Positions 51,328-61,219 of a DNA stretch of 64,000 bases are shown here, piece by piece. The notes beneath the pieces were generated by a model, which had not been told where the DNA came from, ran no database searches, and saw nothing but the letters and a program-made list of their open reading frames with translations. Position numbers and translations under genes: made by a program. Origin of the DNA: a virus; the IMG/VR virus record IMGVR_UViG_3300035034_000779, positions 1-64,000 of that record; one strand, given 5' to 3'. How positions within the stretch are numbered: position 1 is the first letter of the stretch; the number at the start of each line of letters is the position of its first letter.

Positions 51328-53738
51328 TATGTTACTGCTCCGCTACCAAGATTGTAATATTCATCACCTGTTGTTCCATAAGCATCACGTCCTCCGTTTC
51401 CACGTCGCCAATTTGTCATACCGCCTGCGCCAAGTAAATGTGCTCCTGCTAACATTCCTCCTTTTTCGTCTAAAGGAGAATCATTTGATAATCCTCCCTT
51501 AGAAAGAAGATAACGATAATTAAGATTTGTATATTCAATCATGGCCTGTTCTTGTACTTCTTTTGCTTCGAGAAATGCCTGTTTACTTGTTATACCATTT
51601 TTTCCAGTCCAATTAACAGGATTATCTAATGCACTATTCCTATTCTTTGATGTTCTTTTAATGTACCCAATGTCTTTTAATGCAGACGTACCAAATTGAA
51701 ACCTTCCAATAAAACCAATTGTATTAACTGCATCATATGAATTGCCGCTTTCACGTTGACCTAATGCATCAACATATGCTTGAGTTTTTGAACCTAAAGC
51801 TGTGATTTCCCCTGGTGCTTCTAACGGAACTGTGGTTGTTCCTCTTGTTGCTCTTGGTACTGGTTGTGTTACAGGGCGAGGTGCTCGTGTTGCATCATAT
51901 GGATTGTCTTCGGTTGAAGTAGTGAATGATGCTGTTACAATACCAGTAGTTCTAGTATCAAATGTATCAAATACAGGAGTTGAAAAACTTTGTGTTTGTT
52001 GAGTACCTGCCCTTGTTTTATCCGGTGTAACGTTCAAAGGATTTATATTTTCGTGTTCATACCATGGTTCATGTTCGGGAACTCTTGCTGTAGTTGCTGC
52101 CCTTAATGGAGGCACAGGTTCAATTGGATTAGCTATTGGTGCAAGTATTGCTTCAAGTGCAGAATCTGCTTCGACTGCTATTGGCCCATTACGATGTATC
52201 TTTAATGCGGTTGTTGTATTCAATCCTGTTGTTTTAACATCCATTTTTCCACCTTGTGTTAATCTTGTATCAAGTAGAGAATTTTGATGTATATTAGTTT
52301 CAGAAGTATGAAAACTGTCATTTTTAGAATATAGATTATAAGTTTGATCAGTTGTAACAAACATTGAATTTATAGATTTTAGATGCATAGCTTGGCTTGC
52401 TGTTATCTTAATATTATTATTAGCTTCTATTCCAATTTCATCTAATGCACCTAAATTAATAGTAGATCCAGAAAGTATGGTTATATTGTCAGATTCTGCA
52501 GTATGAGTTATACTTTCTTTTGCATAATTTGTTATAAAGGTATTTGCATTCTCTGTTATACTATCTCCTGCATTTGATGCTATAAAAGTTCCTGCTGTTG
52601 TGCTGATTGAATCACCAACGTCTATCTTTAATTCTTTACCAACTACTATGTTCATATTTTCGTATGCTGTAAAATTTATATCTCTATCAGCAGTTAAATT
52701 TAAATCTTGTTGTGAATGAACAGAAACACTATCTTGTGCAAAAATATCAATTTTTCCGTTTGACGTCATTTCAATCCATGTAGTTCCTCGAGCATTTGCT
52801 ATGTATATCAAGTCTTCAGTGTTATGCATCAATATTTGATGCCCGGTTCGAGTCCTAAGTCTTATTAATTCATTGTGTGGAAATTTAGTGTTACCACCTT
52901 TTTCACCGCGTTCTACGTTAACATAATCTGCTGGTGAGTTTTCGGGAGATCCTTTTCTTAATATCTTATCGTCACCGTCGTCCATAACAAAAGATGAACC
53001 ACCCAATCTGTTTACATAGATGTTTGCTTTTGAATCAACTGGACCTAATTTATGTCTTGGACCGTTCTTGTCAATCGGTCCTGGGGTTGAAATTCCAAAT
53101 ACTGCCGAAGGAACTTCTCTTCTTGCACTCGACGTTGTAGTTCCTCTTATTTCATCTTCTAACAATCCCTGTCTTATAAAATTTAATACCATTTCTTTAT
53201 GAAATGATTTTTTAAACACGGTAGGTTTCTTTTCGGCATAGTTAGATGAGGTTCCTAATTTTTTATTATATTCAGCAACCGGAACTTTTAATCCCTTAAG
53301 AGCCGATGGTGTTTCATCTATCGTTCTAGAAGTTGCTGCATAACCAGGTAACATAAAATTCATATAATCGTCTTGTACACAGCCTATCCAAAATCCTTGT
53401 CCGGGATTTCCTTCTGCAAAAATAACAAGAACCCTTGTTCCTACATCAGGCGGAACAAACCACATACCGTAAGATTTTTGAGAATATTCATATCCTTTTT
53501 CGGGCTTTGTTGCATCTCTTGACGTAGTTCCATAAAAGGGACTCAAATATCGTACTTCTACCATTTGACCGGTTCGCTGAGGAGAATTACCGGATGATGT
53601 ATTCTTTAATAATTCAACTTCGAGTCCACCCATGTATTTTGGATCTAAATGAGAAACAACAATGGCCTCATAAGGGCCGCCATCTAATTTAGGAGAAATG
53701 TTACTCGAACTTCTTGATTCAGTTCTATTATAAGCCAC
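51327..53738 (-). CDS. gp5: gp5-like baseplate hub spike with C-terminal lysozyme-like domain
   Basis: About 803 aa if translation starts at GTG 53738, which overlaps the upstream stop by 11 nt; ATGs at 53768 and 53801 are alternatives. The N-terminal OB-fold region has SHLDPKYMGGLEVELL, YGMWFVPPDVGTRVLVIF and FWIGCVQDDYMNFMLPG, as in gp5/VgrG spikes. A middle stretch with strand repeats (SQQDLNLTADRDINF, GDSISTTAGTFIAS) is the likely beta-helix needle. The C-terminus has QRESGNSYDAVN and GRFQFGTSALKDIG, a transglycosylase/lysozyme-like fold with catalytic Glu. In T4 the lysozyme lies between OB-fold and needle; here it follows the needle. Confidence 0.8.
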   Translation of the reverse strand: MAYNRTESRSSSNISPKLDGGPYEAIVVSHLDPKYMGGLEVELLKNTSSGNSPQRTGQMVEVRYLSPFYGTTSRDATKPEKGYEYSQKSYGMWFVPPDVGTRVLVIFAEGNPGQGFWIGCVQDDYMNFMLPGYAATSRTIDETPSALKGLKVPVAEYNKKLGTSSNYAEKKPTVFKKSFHKEMVLNFIRQGLLEDEIRGTTTSSARREVPSAVFGISTPGPIDKNGPRHKLGPVDSKANIYVNRLGGSSFVMDDGDDKILRKGSPENSPADYVNVERGEKGGNTKFPHNELIRLRTRTGHQILMHNTEDLIYIANARGTTWIEMTSNGKIDIFAQDSVSVHSQQDLNLTADRDINFTAYENMNIVVGKELKIDVGDSISTTAGTFIASNAGDSITENANTFITNYAKESITHTAESDNITILSGSTINLGALDEIGIEANNNIKITASQAMHLKSINSMFVTTDQTYNLYSKNDSFHTSETNIHQNSLLDTRLTQGGKMDVKTTGLNTTTALKIHRNGPIAVEADSALEAILAPIANPIEPVPPLRAATTARVPEHEPWYEHENINPLNVTPDKTRAGTQQTQSFSTPVFDTFDTRTTGIVTASFTTSTEDNPYDATRAPRPVTQPVPRATRGTTTVPLEAPGEITALGSKTQAYVDALGQRESGNSYDAVNTIGFIGRFQFGTSALKDIGYIKRTSKNRNSALDNPVNWTGKNGITSKQAFLEAKEVQEQAMIEYTNLNYRYLLSKGGLSNDSPLDEKGGMLAGAHLLGAGGMTNWRRGNGGRDAYGTTGDEYYNLGSGAVT

Positions 53739-56238
53739 TATATTTTTCACCGTTTGTATATCCACCATTCGATGTCGTTTGTATATCCGCCGATGGATCA
53801 TCTGTTTCTTCTATAACCGGAGGAACAGGTATTTGACTATCTGTTTGATTTCGATATCTTAAGAGTTTTAATTCTTGTGTAAATTGACCTTTTGAAAAAG
53901 AATGTTTAATTAATATGACTTTGTAAATTCCACTAAATCCATCTATTACTTCTGAATTTTCAATCCTTGTTTGTGCAAAATCCATTGTACCATTATCGTT
54001 GTAATCTATAGGTGTTCGAAATAAAAGATTAACAAATACATCACCATTTTGGTAATTAATTGAACCATCTGTTTTCATATTAAAATGTCCAGAATCTTCT
54101 GCTACATAATTTCCTAATCCACTATTAGGAAGATAAAAAGGATCTCCCAATATTGTTAAATCAACTTCTAATAAATCAACTGCACTGTTAAGAAAAGCAT
54201 CATTTATTTGTCTTGCATTTCTATCTTCTGCTGTATCATAAGCATTTCCTGTTGCAGTAGAGCTATTAGATTCTTGGTTGTTAACTGTTCGAGAAATTGG
54301 TTGTGCATCATCTGATTGAGTGGATCCAGCTTCTTGAGTTTTATATTTTTCTTTTTGAGTTTGTATTGCATTGTTGCCAATTTCTACTTTTGAATCTGCA
54401 TTTGCATTAAATGAATTTGATTCCAGTGCAACATAAAAAGCTAGATTAAATTCTAATTTGAAATCTAATACATCTTTATTTTGTCCGGTATAGATATAAT
54501 TATATTCTTTTGCTGCTTGAGATTTTAAGAAGGTCATTCCTTGCGAATCTCTATTTGCTCCTGTAAAGAAAGAATGATGTATCTTATAAGGAACTACTCT
54601 ATAAACAAAAACTTTTGGTATTCTACCTGATCTTGCTTCTTGAACTGCATCTCTTACCATGTATACTTGTGATTCAATTCGATACCAAGTAATCATTCCA
54701 TCCGATGGTAAATTTCTAAATTGTTCTTTTGCTGTTTTAGCAAAGGTACTTATTAGAATCATTTGTTGTATTATGTGTTCAATTTTTGAACCAGAAGTAA
54801 AGGTGTATTTTCTATTATCCTGGCTTATCTGCATATCTAAATTGTATCTCAAATAAACCTTTTTTACAGGATCCCATGTTGCATCTGGTAACGCATAAGG
54901 CATTTCTCCAGCATGTTCAAATCCTGTTATTATCTTTTCTTTACCCATCTTACTAACGTTACTTCTTGCTTCTGTTGCTTTTCGTTGGGCTATCTCAGAA
55001 CTATTGTATAAATTTTGAAATTCAGAAAAATCATTTTGATATGATTGAAGAGCTAGAACATCTCTTGGTCCTTGAAATTCGTCAATTGTTGTTTGGCTTT
55101 TTATATAAGAAGATATTTGCTGATTTTGATTTTCTGTTATTGTTGCTCGTTGAGTAGTAACCGTTGAATGTTCGTTGTTTCCGCTAGTTAATTCGTCGGG
55201 GAATTGTATTATAATTCTATCAGCTGTTGAAGATTGTTTTGTATCTTCGTATCCTTTAAATGTCTCGTTTATTTTTGCTGCTAAAGAACCGCCGCCGGTT
55301 TGTAATATCTCAATTAAATCTTTTCCCGTTATTGAAACATCATTAACTAAGGTTTGTGTTTCATTAAGAAATGCTTGTCCGTTAAATGCGTATCCTTGTA
55401 CTCGATATTCACTACCACCTTCGCTTGCTGATACTGTTACATTTACTAACTTGATAGGAATACGACGTGTTGCATAAGGAGATAATTCACTTTCGTTTTC
55501 TTCATTCCATCCTTTAAATTCAACAGTTAACAAAAAAGGACATTCTATATAATTTGAATAACCCGATTGCTGTGCACCATTCTTAAGAGCTTGTATAAAC
55601 ATTCCAAGACTGTAAGGTTCAAATACATCAAATTCTATTCCTACTGCGTTAGCTATACCAGTTGTTGGATTAGGGGCTATGAAACTTTCTATTTCTATGT
55701 TATCCATGTAATATTCTATAGAGGAGCCACCATTTTTTTCATAAGAAGTTTTAACTTTCTCGGAACCGGCAAGGCCACCCGATTTAATTATAATATTTTT
55801 TGGAGAATTGGTTACATACGTTTCGTCTGGATTATTAAGTTCTTCTATTGTCAAAGTAGAAAGTGTGAATATAGAATTATAAGAAGCATATGGTTCAAGT
55901 TCATTATTCCAAGGTGGTTCTTGTCCTGGCTGAAATTGTTTATAACTTGACCCTGGTCCCGAAGGTGGTGTTATACTTCCGGGAAATCCGGATATATTTT
56001 TAACAGATTGAGGTATTGCTCCGCCAAAAAGATTGTTAGTATTAGATCCAATCTTTTTGGTAACTTCAGATACAGTTGCAGAAACTGAATCTTGCACACC
56101 TTGTTTGATATTAGTTGAAAATTTTTCAATAGATTGACCTGATAAGAAATTTTTAAGACCAGTATCTGTTCCTGCAATCTCGCTTATTCTTGGGATTTTT
56201 CTATCTATACTATTTTTTAATGAATCAAATCTTGACAT
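53728..56238 (-). CDS. baseplate hub or tail structural protein
   Basis: 836 aa between gp53 and the gp5-like spike. It has YASYNSIFTLSTLTIEELN, ECPFLLTVEFKGW, VSASEGGSEYRVQGYAFN and GSKIEHIIQQMILIS, phrases seen in hub proteins of marine T4-like phages. The C-terminus has a probable beta-rich domain (IYKVILIKHSFSKGQFTQEL). A Gln/Thr-rich segment (about residues 650-690) links them. By location it could take the place of T4 gp27, the hub ring on which gp5 sits, but I do not see direct similarity to gp27. Confidence 0.68.
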   Translation of the reverse strand: MSRFDSLKNSIDRKIPRISEIAGTDTGLKNFLSGQSIEKFSTNIKQGVQDSVSATVSEVTKKIGSNTNNLFGGAIPQSVKNISGFPGSITPPSGPGSSYKQFQPGQEPPWNNELEPYASYNSIFTLSTLTIEELNNPDETYVTNSPKNIIIKSGGLAGSEKVKTSYEKNGGSSIEYYMDNIEIESFIAPNPTTGIANAVGIEFDVFEPYSLGMFIQALKNGAQQSGYSNYIECPFLLTVEFKGWNEENESELSPYATRRIPIKLVNVTVSASEGGSEYRVQGYAFNGQAFLNETQTLVNDVSITGKDLIEILQTGGGSLAAKINETFKGYEDTKQSSTADRIIIQFPDELTSGNNEHSTVTTQRATITENQNQQISSYIKSQTTIDEFQGPRDVLALQSYQNDFSEFQNLYNSSEIAQRKATEARSNVSKMGKEKIITGFEHAGEMPYALPDATWDPVKKVYLRYNLDMQISQDNRKYTFTSGSKIEHIIQQMILISTFAKTAKEQFRNLPSDGMITWYRIESQVYMVRDAVQEARSGRIPKVFVYRVVPYKIHHSFFTGANRDSQGMTFLKSQAAKEYNYIYTGQNKDVLDFKLEFNLAFYVALESNSFNANADSKVEIGNNAIQTQKEKYKTQEAGSTQSDDAQPISRTVNNQESNSSTATGNAYDTAEDRNARQINDAFLNSAVDLLEVDLTILGDPFYLPNSGLGNYVAEDSGHFNMKTDGSINYQNGDVFVNLLFRTPIDYNDNGTMDFAQTRIENSEVIDGFSGIYKVILIKHSFSKGQFTQELKLLRYRNQTDSQIPVPPVIEETDDPSADIQTTSNGGYTNGEKYSGL

Positions 56239-56540
56239 TAAACGTTTAACCTTGCTTTTAGCTTTGAACTTTTAGGAATGAAAATTTTAGTTCCGGGTAC
56301 CATATCAAATATAGGATCTTTTATTATATCCATGTTACGTTGAGTAAATACCCACCACAATTTAGAAGTACCATACAAATCATAAGCTAACAAATCAGGA
56401 CGATATGTATATTGGGGTTCAATTTCATATAAGAAATCATCAGAGTCTGCAGGAATAGGACGGATATTTAATATATCCATGTATGGTCCTATTATCATCT
56501 TAGTAGTATTCCAAGGACTTGTTTTAGGGTAATCAGCCAT
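56238..56540 (-). CDS. gp53: baseplate wedge subunit gp53
   Basis: 100 aa, shorter than T4 gp53 (196). YTYRPDLLAYDLYGTSKLWW, VFTQRNMDII and MVPGTKIFIPK match the gp53 family, including the LysM-like end. gp53 joins wedges into the ring. The stop shares a base with the start of the downstream gene, and the start does the same with the upstream stop. Confidence 0.9.
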   Translation of the reverse strand: MADYPKTSPWNTTKMIIGPYMDILNIRPIPADSDDFLYEIEPQYTYRPDLLAYDLYGTSKLWWVFTQRNMDIIKDPIFDMVPGTKIFIPKSSKLKARLNV

Positions 56541-57445
56541 TAAATAAATCCTTTACCATTTGTTACATATGTACCTGCTACAAAATTAGATAAACTAAAT
56601 TGTGATATTGTTTTACGAGAGTATATTGGTTGTAATGTAACCGTTAAATTGCTTCGTGTCGGAACCCAGCTTGTTGCTCCTGTTGAATTGATATTAGGAG
56701 AAGTTCTTCCTGTGAATGTTATACCAAATGATTTTTCTATATCAGCTAATTCTTCTATAGAAGTTGTTCCACTACCCGCACTAACAGGACATTCAATATA
56801 ATCAACATCTGGTTGTAATTCAACCGTAAAATTAGTAACAACTACAGGAATTTGATTTAATACATAATCTCCATATCCATTTAGTTTAACAATAGGAGGT
56901 GGATTACCTCCATGTTCTTTATCTCCGTAAAACATCTTAGAAACTGATCTTAAGTAATGAAGAGCAGCAATCCAATATTGTCCTTCTTGGGAGTTTTCTA
57001 TTACAAACTCACCTACTACTGTGATAACGTCAACTTGACTACTGATATAATTATGATAAGTATAATTACTATGAGTTGGGTTTGTGCTACCATAAGATGC
57101 ACTATGACTCATAATTACCGTCGGAGTATATGGAAAAATTAATTTATTACCTGTCTCACTTAAAGGAGCCAGCATAGGACTGTCAAAAGCAGAAATGTTA
57201 GGTACCGAAAGACTAACTCGCCAATCTCTTTCACCACTTTGTGCAACAGTAGCAGATGTTAGTGTTCTTTTTAAAACTTCACCACCAGCTGGTAAATTTC
57301 CACTACGTATAGATGACATAAATTTTGAAGGATCTCGTATCGCATCAACTATATTTTTTGCTTTCCCTGCTGCTTGTCTTATACCTTTTCCAATATTATC
57401 CGGTTGGCTACGACTAATAAAACTACCTAATCCTGGTTCTGGCAT
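56540..57445 (-). CDS. gp48: tail tube cap/initiator (gp48- or gp54-like)
   Basis: 301 aa. DWRVSLSVPNISAFDSPMLA, IFPYTPTVIMSHSASYG and SVSKMFYG match the tail tube cap family of marine T4-like phages. In T4, gp48 and gp54 sit on the hub and start polymerisation of the tube; they are similar enough that I cannot choose between them, but gp48 seems more likely. It is the first gene of the leftward late operon, next to the divergent promoter region. Confidence 0.78.
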   Translation of the reverse strand: MPEPGLGSFISRSQPDNIGKGIRQAAGKAKNIVDAIRDPSKFMSSIRSGNLPAGGEVLKRTLTSATVAQSGERDWRVSLSVPNISAFDSPMLAPLSETGNKLIFPYTPTVIMSHSASYGSTNPTHSNYTYHNYISSQVDVITVVGEFVIENSQEGQYWIAALHYLRSVSKMFYGDKEHGGNPPPIVKLNGYGDYVLNQIPVVVTNFTVELQPDVDYIECPVSAGSGTTSIEELADIEKSFGITFTGRTSPNINSTGATSWVPTRSNLTVTLQPIYSRKTISQFSLSNFVAGTYVTNGKGFI

Positions 57446-57466
57446 TTTTCTTTTCTCCTGTACCAG

Positions 57467-57474
57467 TATTTAGT
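57467..57474 (-). promoter_or_regulatory. late-promoter-like octamer ACTAAATA
   Basis: ACTAAATA on the minus strand, 22 nt or more before ATG 57445, followed by CAGGAG as ribosome binding site. CTAAATA or ATAAATA is the expected form of late boxes in marine T4-like phages. It overlaps the -35 element of the divergent plus-strand promoter. Confidence 0.42.
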
Positions 57475-57502
57475 TGACTTTATTAACTATGTATATTATA
57501 CT
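57474..57502 (+). promoter_or_regulatory. sigma70-type promoter for gp55
   Basis: TTGACT at 57474-57479 and TATACT at 57497-57502 with a 17-nt spacer, followed by a GGAGG ribosome binding site and ATG 57521. It fits host RNA polymerase, so gp55 would be made before late transcription. Its -35 box lies against the late-promoter-like box of the opposite strand, so the two directions may compete. Confidence 0.72.
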
Positions 57503-57520
57503 ATGAATTGGAGGACTTAA

Positions 57521-58390
57521 ATGAAACCTAAGAATTACTTAAACAATAAAGATATTTTAAAAGAAATACATAAATCAAAACTGACATTCAGCAGTTTTGT
57601 TGATGAAGAAAAAGATCATCAATTTGACATTATATTAACCGATATTGATAAGATTAATATCCGTACTATTGCGGAAGCAAAAAGAAACCGTGCTAAGAGA
57701 TTAGGTCAATTAGAATTTGAATCTCATCGAGAAGAAGGCGGCAAGAAAAAACTAGCAGAATTTGAAGTTGAATATAAATCAATTCAAAAAACAGATTTAG
57801 TTTTTAGAATTATGACGTTTGATCATATTCCTGAAGAAATAGGAAGGAAAAAGAATCCTAAGACTATCGCCGACACAAAGACTAAATTAAATTTTCCACC
57901 CTTTCAACATTATAGATTTAACGAAAATGATGAGTTGAGGTGTGTAGGAAAGAGTCATTGGGTTGGAGGTATGGAAAATGGATACTTTGCAAAAGACCAA
58001 GGTCAGGCTACTCGTAAATTAGCAATGATGTGGATGAAGCTTTGTGATCGTTATGGAACTAGAGGAAATGTTCGAGGTTATACATACAACGATGAAATGA
58101 GAGGGCAAGCTATTTTGCAACTTTCACAAATTGGTTTACAATTTGACGAGTCTAAATCAAATAACCCGTTTGCTTACTATACTGCGGCTGTTACAAATTC
58201 TTTTGTAAGAATTATTAATATAGAAAAACGAGCGCAAATGATAAGAGACGACATACTTGAAATGAATGACATGTCTCCTTCTTATACTAGACAACATGCA
58301 GGTGAATGGGAGCACGCACAAGCAAGATGGAATGAGGACTTAGAAAAAAAATCAGCTGGCCATAACGAAACTTCAGAAAATAACGATTGA
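57521..58390 (+). CDS. gp55: late-transcription sigma factor gp55
   Basis: 289 aa against 185 in T4. The C-terminal 150 residues carry the family signature: CVGKSHWVGGMENGYF, KLAMMWMKLCDRYGTR, DEMRGQAILQLSQIGLQF, SNNPFAYYTAAVTNSF. It is a minimal sigma factor that directs RNA polymerase to TATAAATA-type late promoters with the sliding clamp. The N-terminal 140 residues are a Lys/Glu-rich extension that is not part of the core. It stands opposite the late structural genes it would switch on, and is followed by gp47, as in other marine T4-like phages. Confidence 0.9.
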   Translation: MKPKNYLNNKDILKEIHKSKLTFSSFVDEEKDHQFDIILTDIDKINIRTIAEAKRNRAKRLGQLEFESHREEGGKKKLAEFEVEYKSIQKTDLVFRIMTFDHIPEEIGRKKNPKTIADTKTKLNFPPFQHYRFNENDELRCVGKSHWVGGMENGYFAKDQGQATRKLAMMWMKLCDRYGTRGNVRGYTYNDEMRGQAILQLSQIGLQFDESKSNNPFAYYTAAVTNSFVRIINIEKRAQMIRDDILEMNDMSPSYTRQHAGEWEHAQARWNEDLEKKSAGHNETSENND

Positions 58391-58414
58391 CTTTTATCTA
58401 ATATCTGCTATAAT
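58387..58414 (+). promoter_or_regulatory. sigma70-type promoter for gp47/gp46
   Basis: TTGACT at 58387-58392 and TATAAT at 58409-58414 with a 16-nt spacer and a TGC extended -10 element. AGAGGAG and ATG 58437 follow. The -35 box overlaps the gp55 stop codon. It is a strong match to the consensus and fits early or middle expression of the recombination genes. Confidence 0.75.
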
Positions 58415-58436
58415 CATTAACTATAGAGGAGAATTA

Positions 58437-59441
58437 ATGTTTAAGAAGGCTGCTGTTTTTACTGATATACATTTTGGATTAAAGTCAAACTCTCGCACAC
58501 ACAATGATGATTGTGAAGATTTTGTAGATTGGTTTATTGAACAAGCAAAGATAAACGGATGCGAAACTGGAATATTTTGCGGTGACTGGCATCATAATCG
58601 AAACTCATTAAATTTAACTACAATGAGTGCAACTTTGCGTTGTTTAGAAAAACTCGGTAAGGCATTTGATAAATTTTACATGTTTGCCGGAAATCACGAT
58701 TTGTATTACAAATATAATCGAGATGTTAAGAGCACAGAATTTGCAAAACATATTTCTGGTATTACGGTTGTTGACGAAATCTTTGAAGAAGGCGACGTTG
58801 CCCTTGTTCCGTGGTTAGTTGACGAAGAATGGAAAAAAATGAAAGATATTAAATCAAAATATCTTTTTGGTCATTTTGAACTTCCTTCTTTTTACATGAA
58901 TGCTATGGTTAAGATGCCCGAGGAAGGAGATCTTAAATCAGAACATTTTGTAAATCAAGAATATGTCTTTAGTGGACATTTTCACAAGAGACAAAAAAAA
59001 GGAAAGATACATTACATGGGTAATTCATTTCCTCATAACTATGCAGATGCATGGGATGATGAAAGAGGAATGATGGTACTTGAACATGGAAGTCATCCAG
59101 TATATATTGATTGGGAAGATTGTCCTAAATATCGAACTGTTACTTTATCAAAATTAATTGATGAAAAAGACACTCTTATCAAAAGCAAGATGTATCTTCG
59201 TGTTACACTTGATATTGATGTTACCTATGAGGAAGCTTCTTTTCTTAAAGAAACATTTATGGAACAATATAAGTGTCGAGAAATTGTATTAATACCTTCA
59301 AAATTAGACGAAGACATCAATACAAACATTGACATTACCAAATTTGAATCAGTTGATCAAATTGTTTCAAAGGAGTTAACTGCAATTGAATCGGATAACT
59401 TTAATAATACCACTCTATTGAAAATCTATGGTGATCTTTAA
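58437..59441 (+). CDS. gp47: recombination endonuclease subunit gp47 (Mre11-like)
   Basis: 334 aa, close to T4 gp47 (339). Calcineurin-like phosphoesterase motifs appear in order: FTDIHFG (D10, H12), CGDWHHNR, AGNHD, FGHFE and SGHFHK. Together with gp46 it forms the Mre11/Rad50-type (SbcCD) complex that resects DNA ends for recombination-dependent replication. The last base of the stop is the first base of gp46's ATG, so the two are coupled. Confidence 0.95.
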   Translation: MFKKAAVFTDIHFGLKSNSRTHNDDCEDFVDWFIEQAKINGCETGIFCGDWHHNRNSLNLTTMSATLRCLEKLGKAFDKFYMFAGNHDLYYKYNRDVKSTEFAKHISGITVVDEIFEEGDVALVPWLVDEEWKKMKDIKSKYLFGHFELPSFYMNAMVKMPEEGDLKSEHFVNQEYVFSGHFHKRQKKGKIHYMGNSFPHNYADAWDDERGMMVLEHGSHPVYIDWEDCPKYRTVTLSKLIDEKDTLIKSKMYLRVTLDIDVTYEEASFLKETFMEQYKCREIVLIPSKLDEDINTNIDITKFESVDQIVSKELTAIESDNFNNTTLLKIYGDL

Positions 59442-61219
59442 TGGCTATTAAAATTAAGGATTTAACTGTCAAAAATTTTATGTCAGTTGGTAATCAAACC
59501 CAAGCTGTAGATTTTGATAAAGAGCAAATGACTTTAGTGCTTGGAGAAAATCTTGACCAAGGTGGAGATGATTCAGGATCAAGAAATGGCACTGGAAAAA
59601 CAACGATTATTAATGCGTTGTCCTATGCCTTATATGGTCAGGCTCTTACTAATATTAAGAAAAATAACCTTATAAACAAAACTAACGGCAAAGGCATGTT
59701 AGTAACCTTAAATTTTGAAAAAGACGGCATAGCCTATCGCATCGAAAGAGGACGGTCGCCTAGTGTTCTCAAATTTTTTATAAACGATGAAGAAGTTGAC
59801 CTAGAAGTTAACGAAAGTCAAGGCGATATGAGACTAACCCAAGTAGATATTAACGATCTACTTGGGATGTCTCACGATATGTTCAAACATATTGTTGCGT
59901 TGAACACTTATACCGAACCATTTCTTTCAACAAAAACAAACGAACAACGTGCAATAATAGAACAATTATTAGGTATTACAATTCTTTCTCAAAAAGCAGA
60001 AGTGTTAAAAAAAGAAATGAAAGAAGTTCGTGATAGCATAACTGAAGAAAATGCTCGTATAAAAGCTGTTGAAGAAAGTAATCGCAGAATAAACGAAACA
60101 ATTAAGTCAACTTCATTAAGACAGAAAGTATGGCATAACAAACAAATTGAAGCTGTATCTTTTCTAGAAAATGCAATAACAGAACTTGAAACGGTTGATA
60201 TAGATAACGAATTAGACGCACACGATCAACTTGCTAATTGGACCGAGTTAAATGATAAGATAAGGTCTTTACAGAAAGAAAAAAGCACATTTGAAAGCAC
60301 ATTTGATCGTGCTTCTCGATCTGTTGAAAAAATTCAAAAAGAAGTAGACGGTTTAGATCAAGCTATATGTTATGCTTGTGGGCAAGAGTTACACGAAGAG
60401 AAAAAAGAAGAAATACTTCTTGAAAAAACTAAAGAACTTAATGATGCTATATCTTATGAAAACGAAATAAAAATCAAACTTGATAAGATACTTGTTAAGT
60501 TAGAAGAAATAGGTGATATAAACGGTCGTCCTAATACTTTTTATGAGACGGCAAGAGAGGCATACGATCATCAAAATAATCTAACCACTATGCGCAACGC
60601 ATTAGAGGATAAGAAAAATGAAGAAGATCCTTATCAAGCACAAATTATTCAATTAAAAGAATCTGCAATCCAGGAAATTAATTGGGACACGATGAATGAG
60701 ATAAATGCTTATAAGGAACATCAAGAATTCCTGCTAAGGCTATTGACTAACAAAGATTCATTTATCAGAAAAAAAATTATTGATCAAAATTTAGCTTATC
60801 TTAATAACAGGCTTACATATTACCTAGCTAAAGCAGGCTTACCGCATCAAGTACAATTTCAAAACGATTTAACCATTGAGATAACACAACTAGGACAAGA
60901 TTTAGATTTTGATAATCTATCAAGAGGCGAACGTAACAGACTTATATTAGGCATGAGTTGGTCATTCCGTGATGTATGGGAATCATTATATCAAGGAATT
61001 AATTTGTTATTCATTGACGAATTAATAGACTCCGGAATGGATTCAGCAGGCGTTGAAAGTTGTTTAGGCATATTAAAAACTATGGGGCGCGATCGTAATA
61101 AAAATGTATTCCTTATATCTCACAAAGATGAATTAGTAGGCAGAGTTAATCACGTATTAAAAGTTGTAAAAGAAAATGGATTTACGTCGTATGAAAACGA
61201 CATAGAAATAGTAGAATGA
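59441..61219 (+). CDS. gp46: recombination endonuclease subunit gp46 (Rad50-like)
   Basis: 592 aa. The Walker A stretch is SRNGTGKTT (residues 47-55), the zinc hook CYACG near residue 308 in a coiled-coil region (residues about 180-420), the ABC signature LSRGERNR near 493, and Walker B LLFIDE near 522. It holds DNA ends and drives gp47. It follows gp47 with a 1-nt overlap (TAATG) and overlaps the small gene downstream as ATGA. Confidence 0.95.
   Translation: MAIKIKDLTVKNFMSVGNQTQAVDFDKEQMTLVLGENLDQGGDDSGSRNGTGKTTIINALSYALYGQALTNIKKNNLINKTNGKGMLVTLNFEKDGIAYRIERGRSPSVLKFFINDEEVDLEVNESQGDMRLTQVDINDLLGMSHDMFKHIVALNTYTEPFLSTKTNEQRAIIEQLLGITILSQKAEVLKKEMKEVRDSITEENARIKAVEESNRRINETIKSTSLRQKVWHNKQIEAVSFLENAITELETVDIDNELDAHDQLANWTELNDKIRSLQKEKSTFESTFDRASRSVEKIQKEVDGLDQAICYACGQELHEEKKEEILLEKTKELNDAISYENEIKIKLDKILVKLEEIGDINGRPNTFYETAREAYDHQNNLTTMRNALEDKKNEEDPYQAQIIQLKESAIQEINWDTMNEINAYKEHQEFLLRLLTNKDSFIRKKIIDQNLAYLNNRLTYYLAKAGLPHQVQFQNDLTIEITQLGQDLDFDNLSRGERNRLILGMSWSFRDVWESLYQGINLLFIDELIDSGMDSAGVESCLGILKTMGRDRNKNVFLISHKDELVGRVNHVLKVVKENGFTSYENDIEIVE

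Noticed and set aside
53738-53801. Longer gp5 start at ATG 53801
   Set aside because: The added residues would overlap the upstream gene by 74 nt and look unlike the family. Kept only as an alternative.
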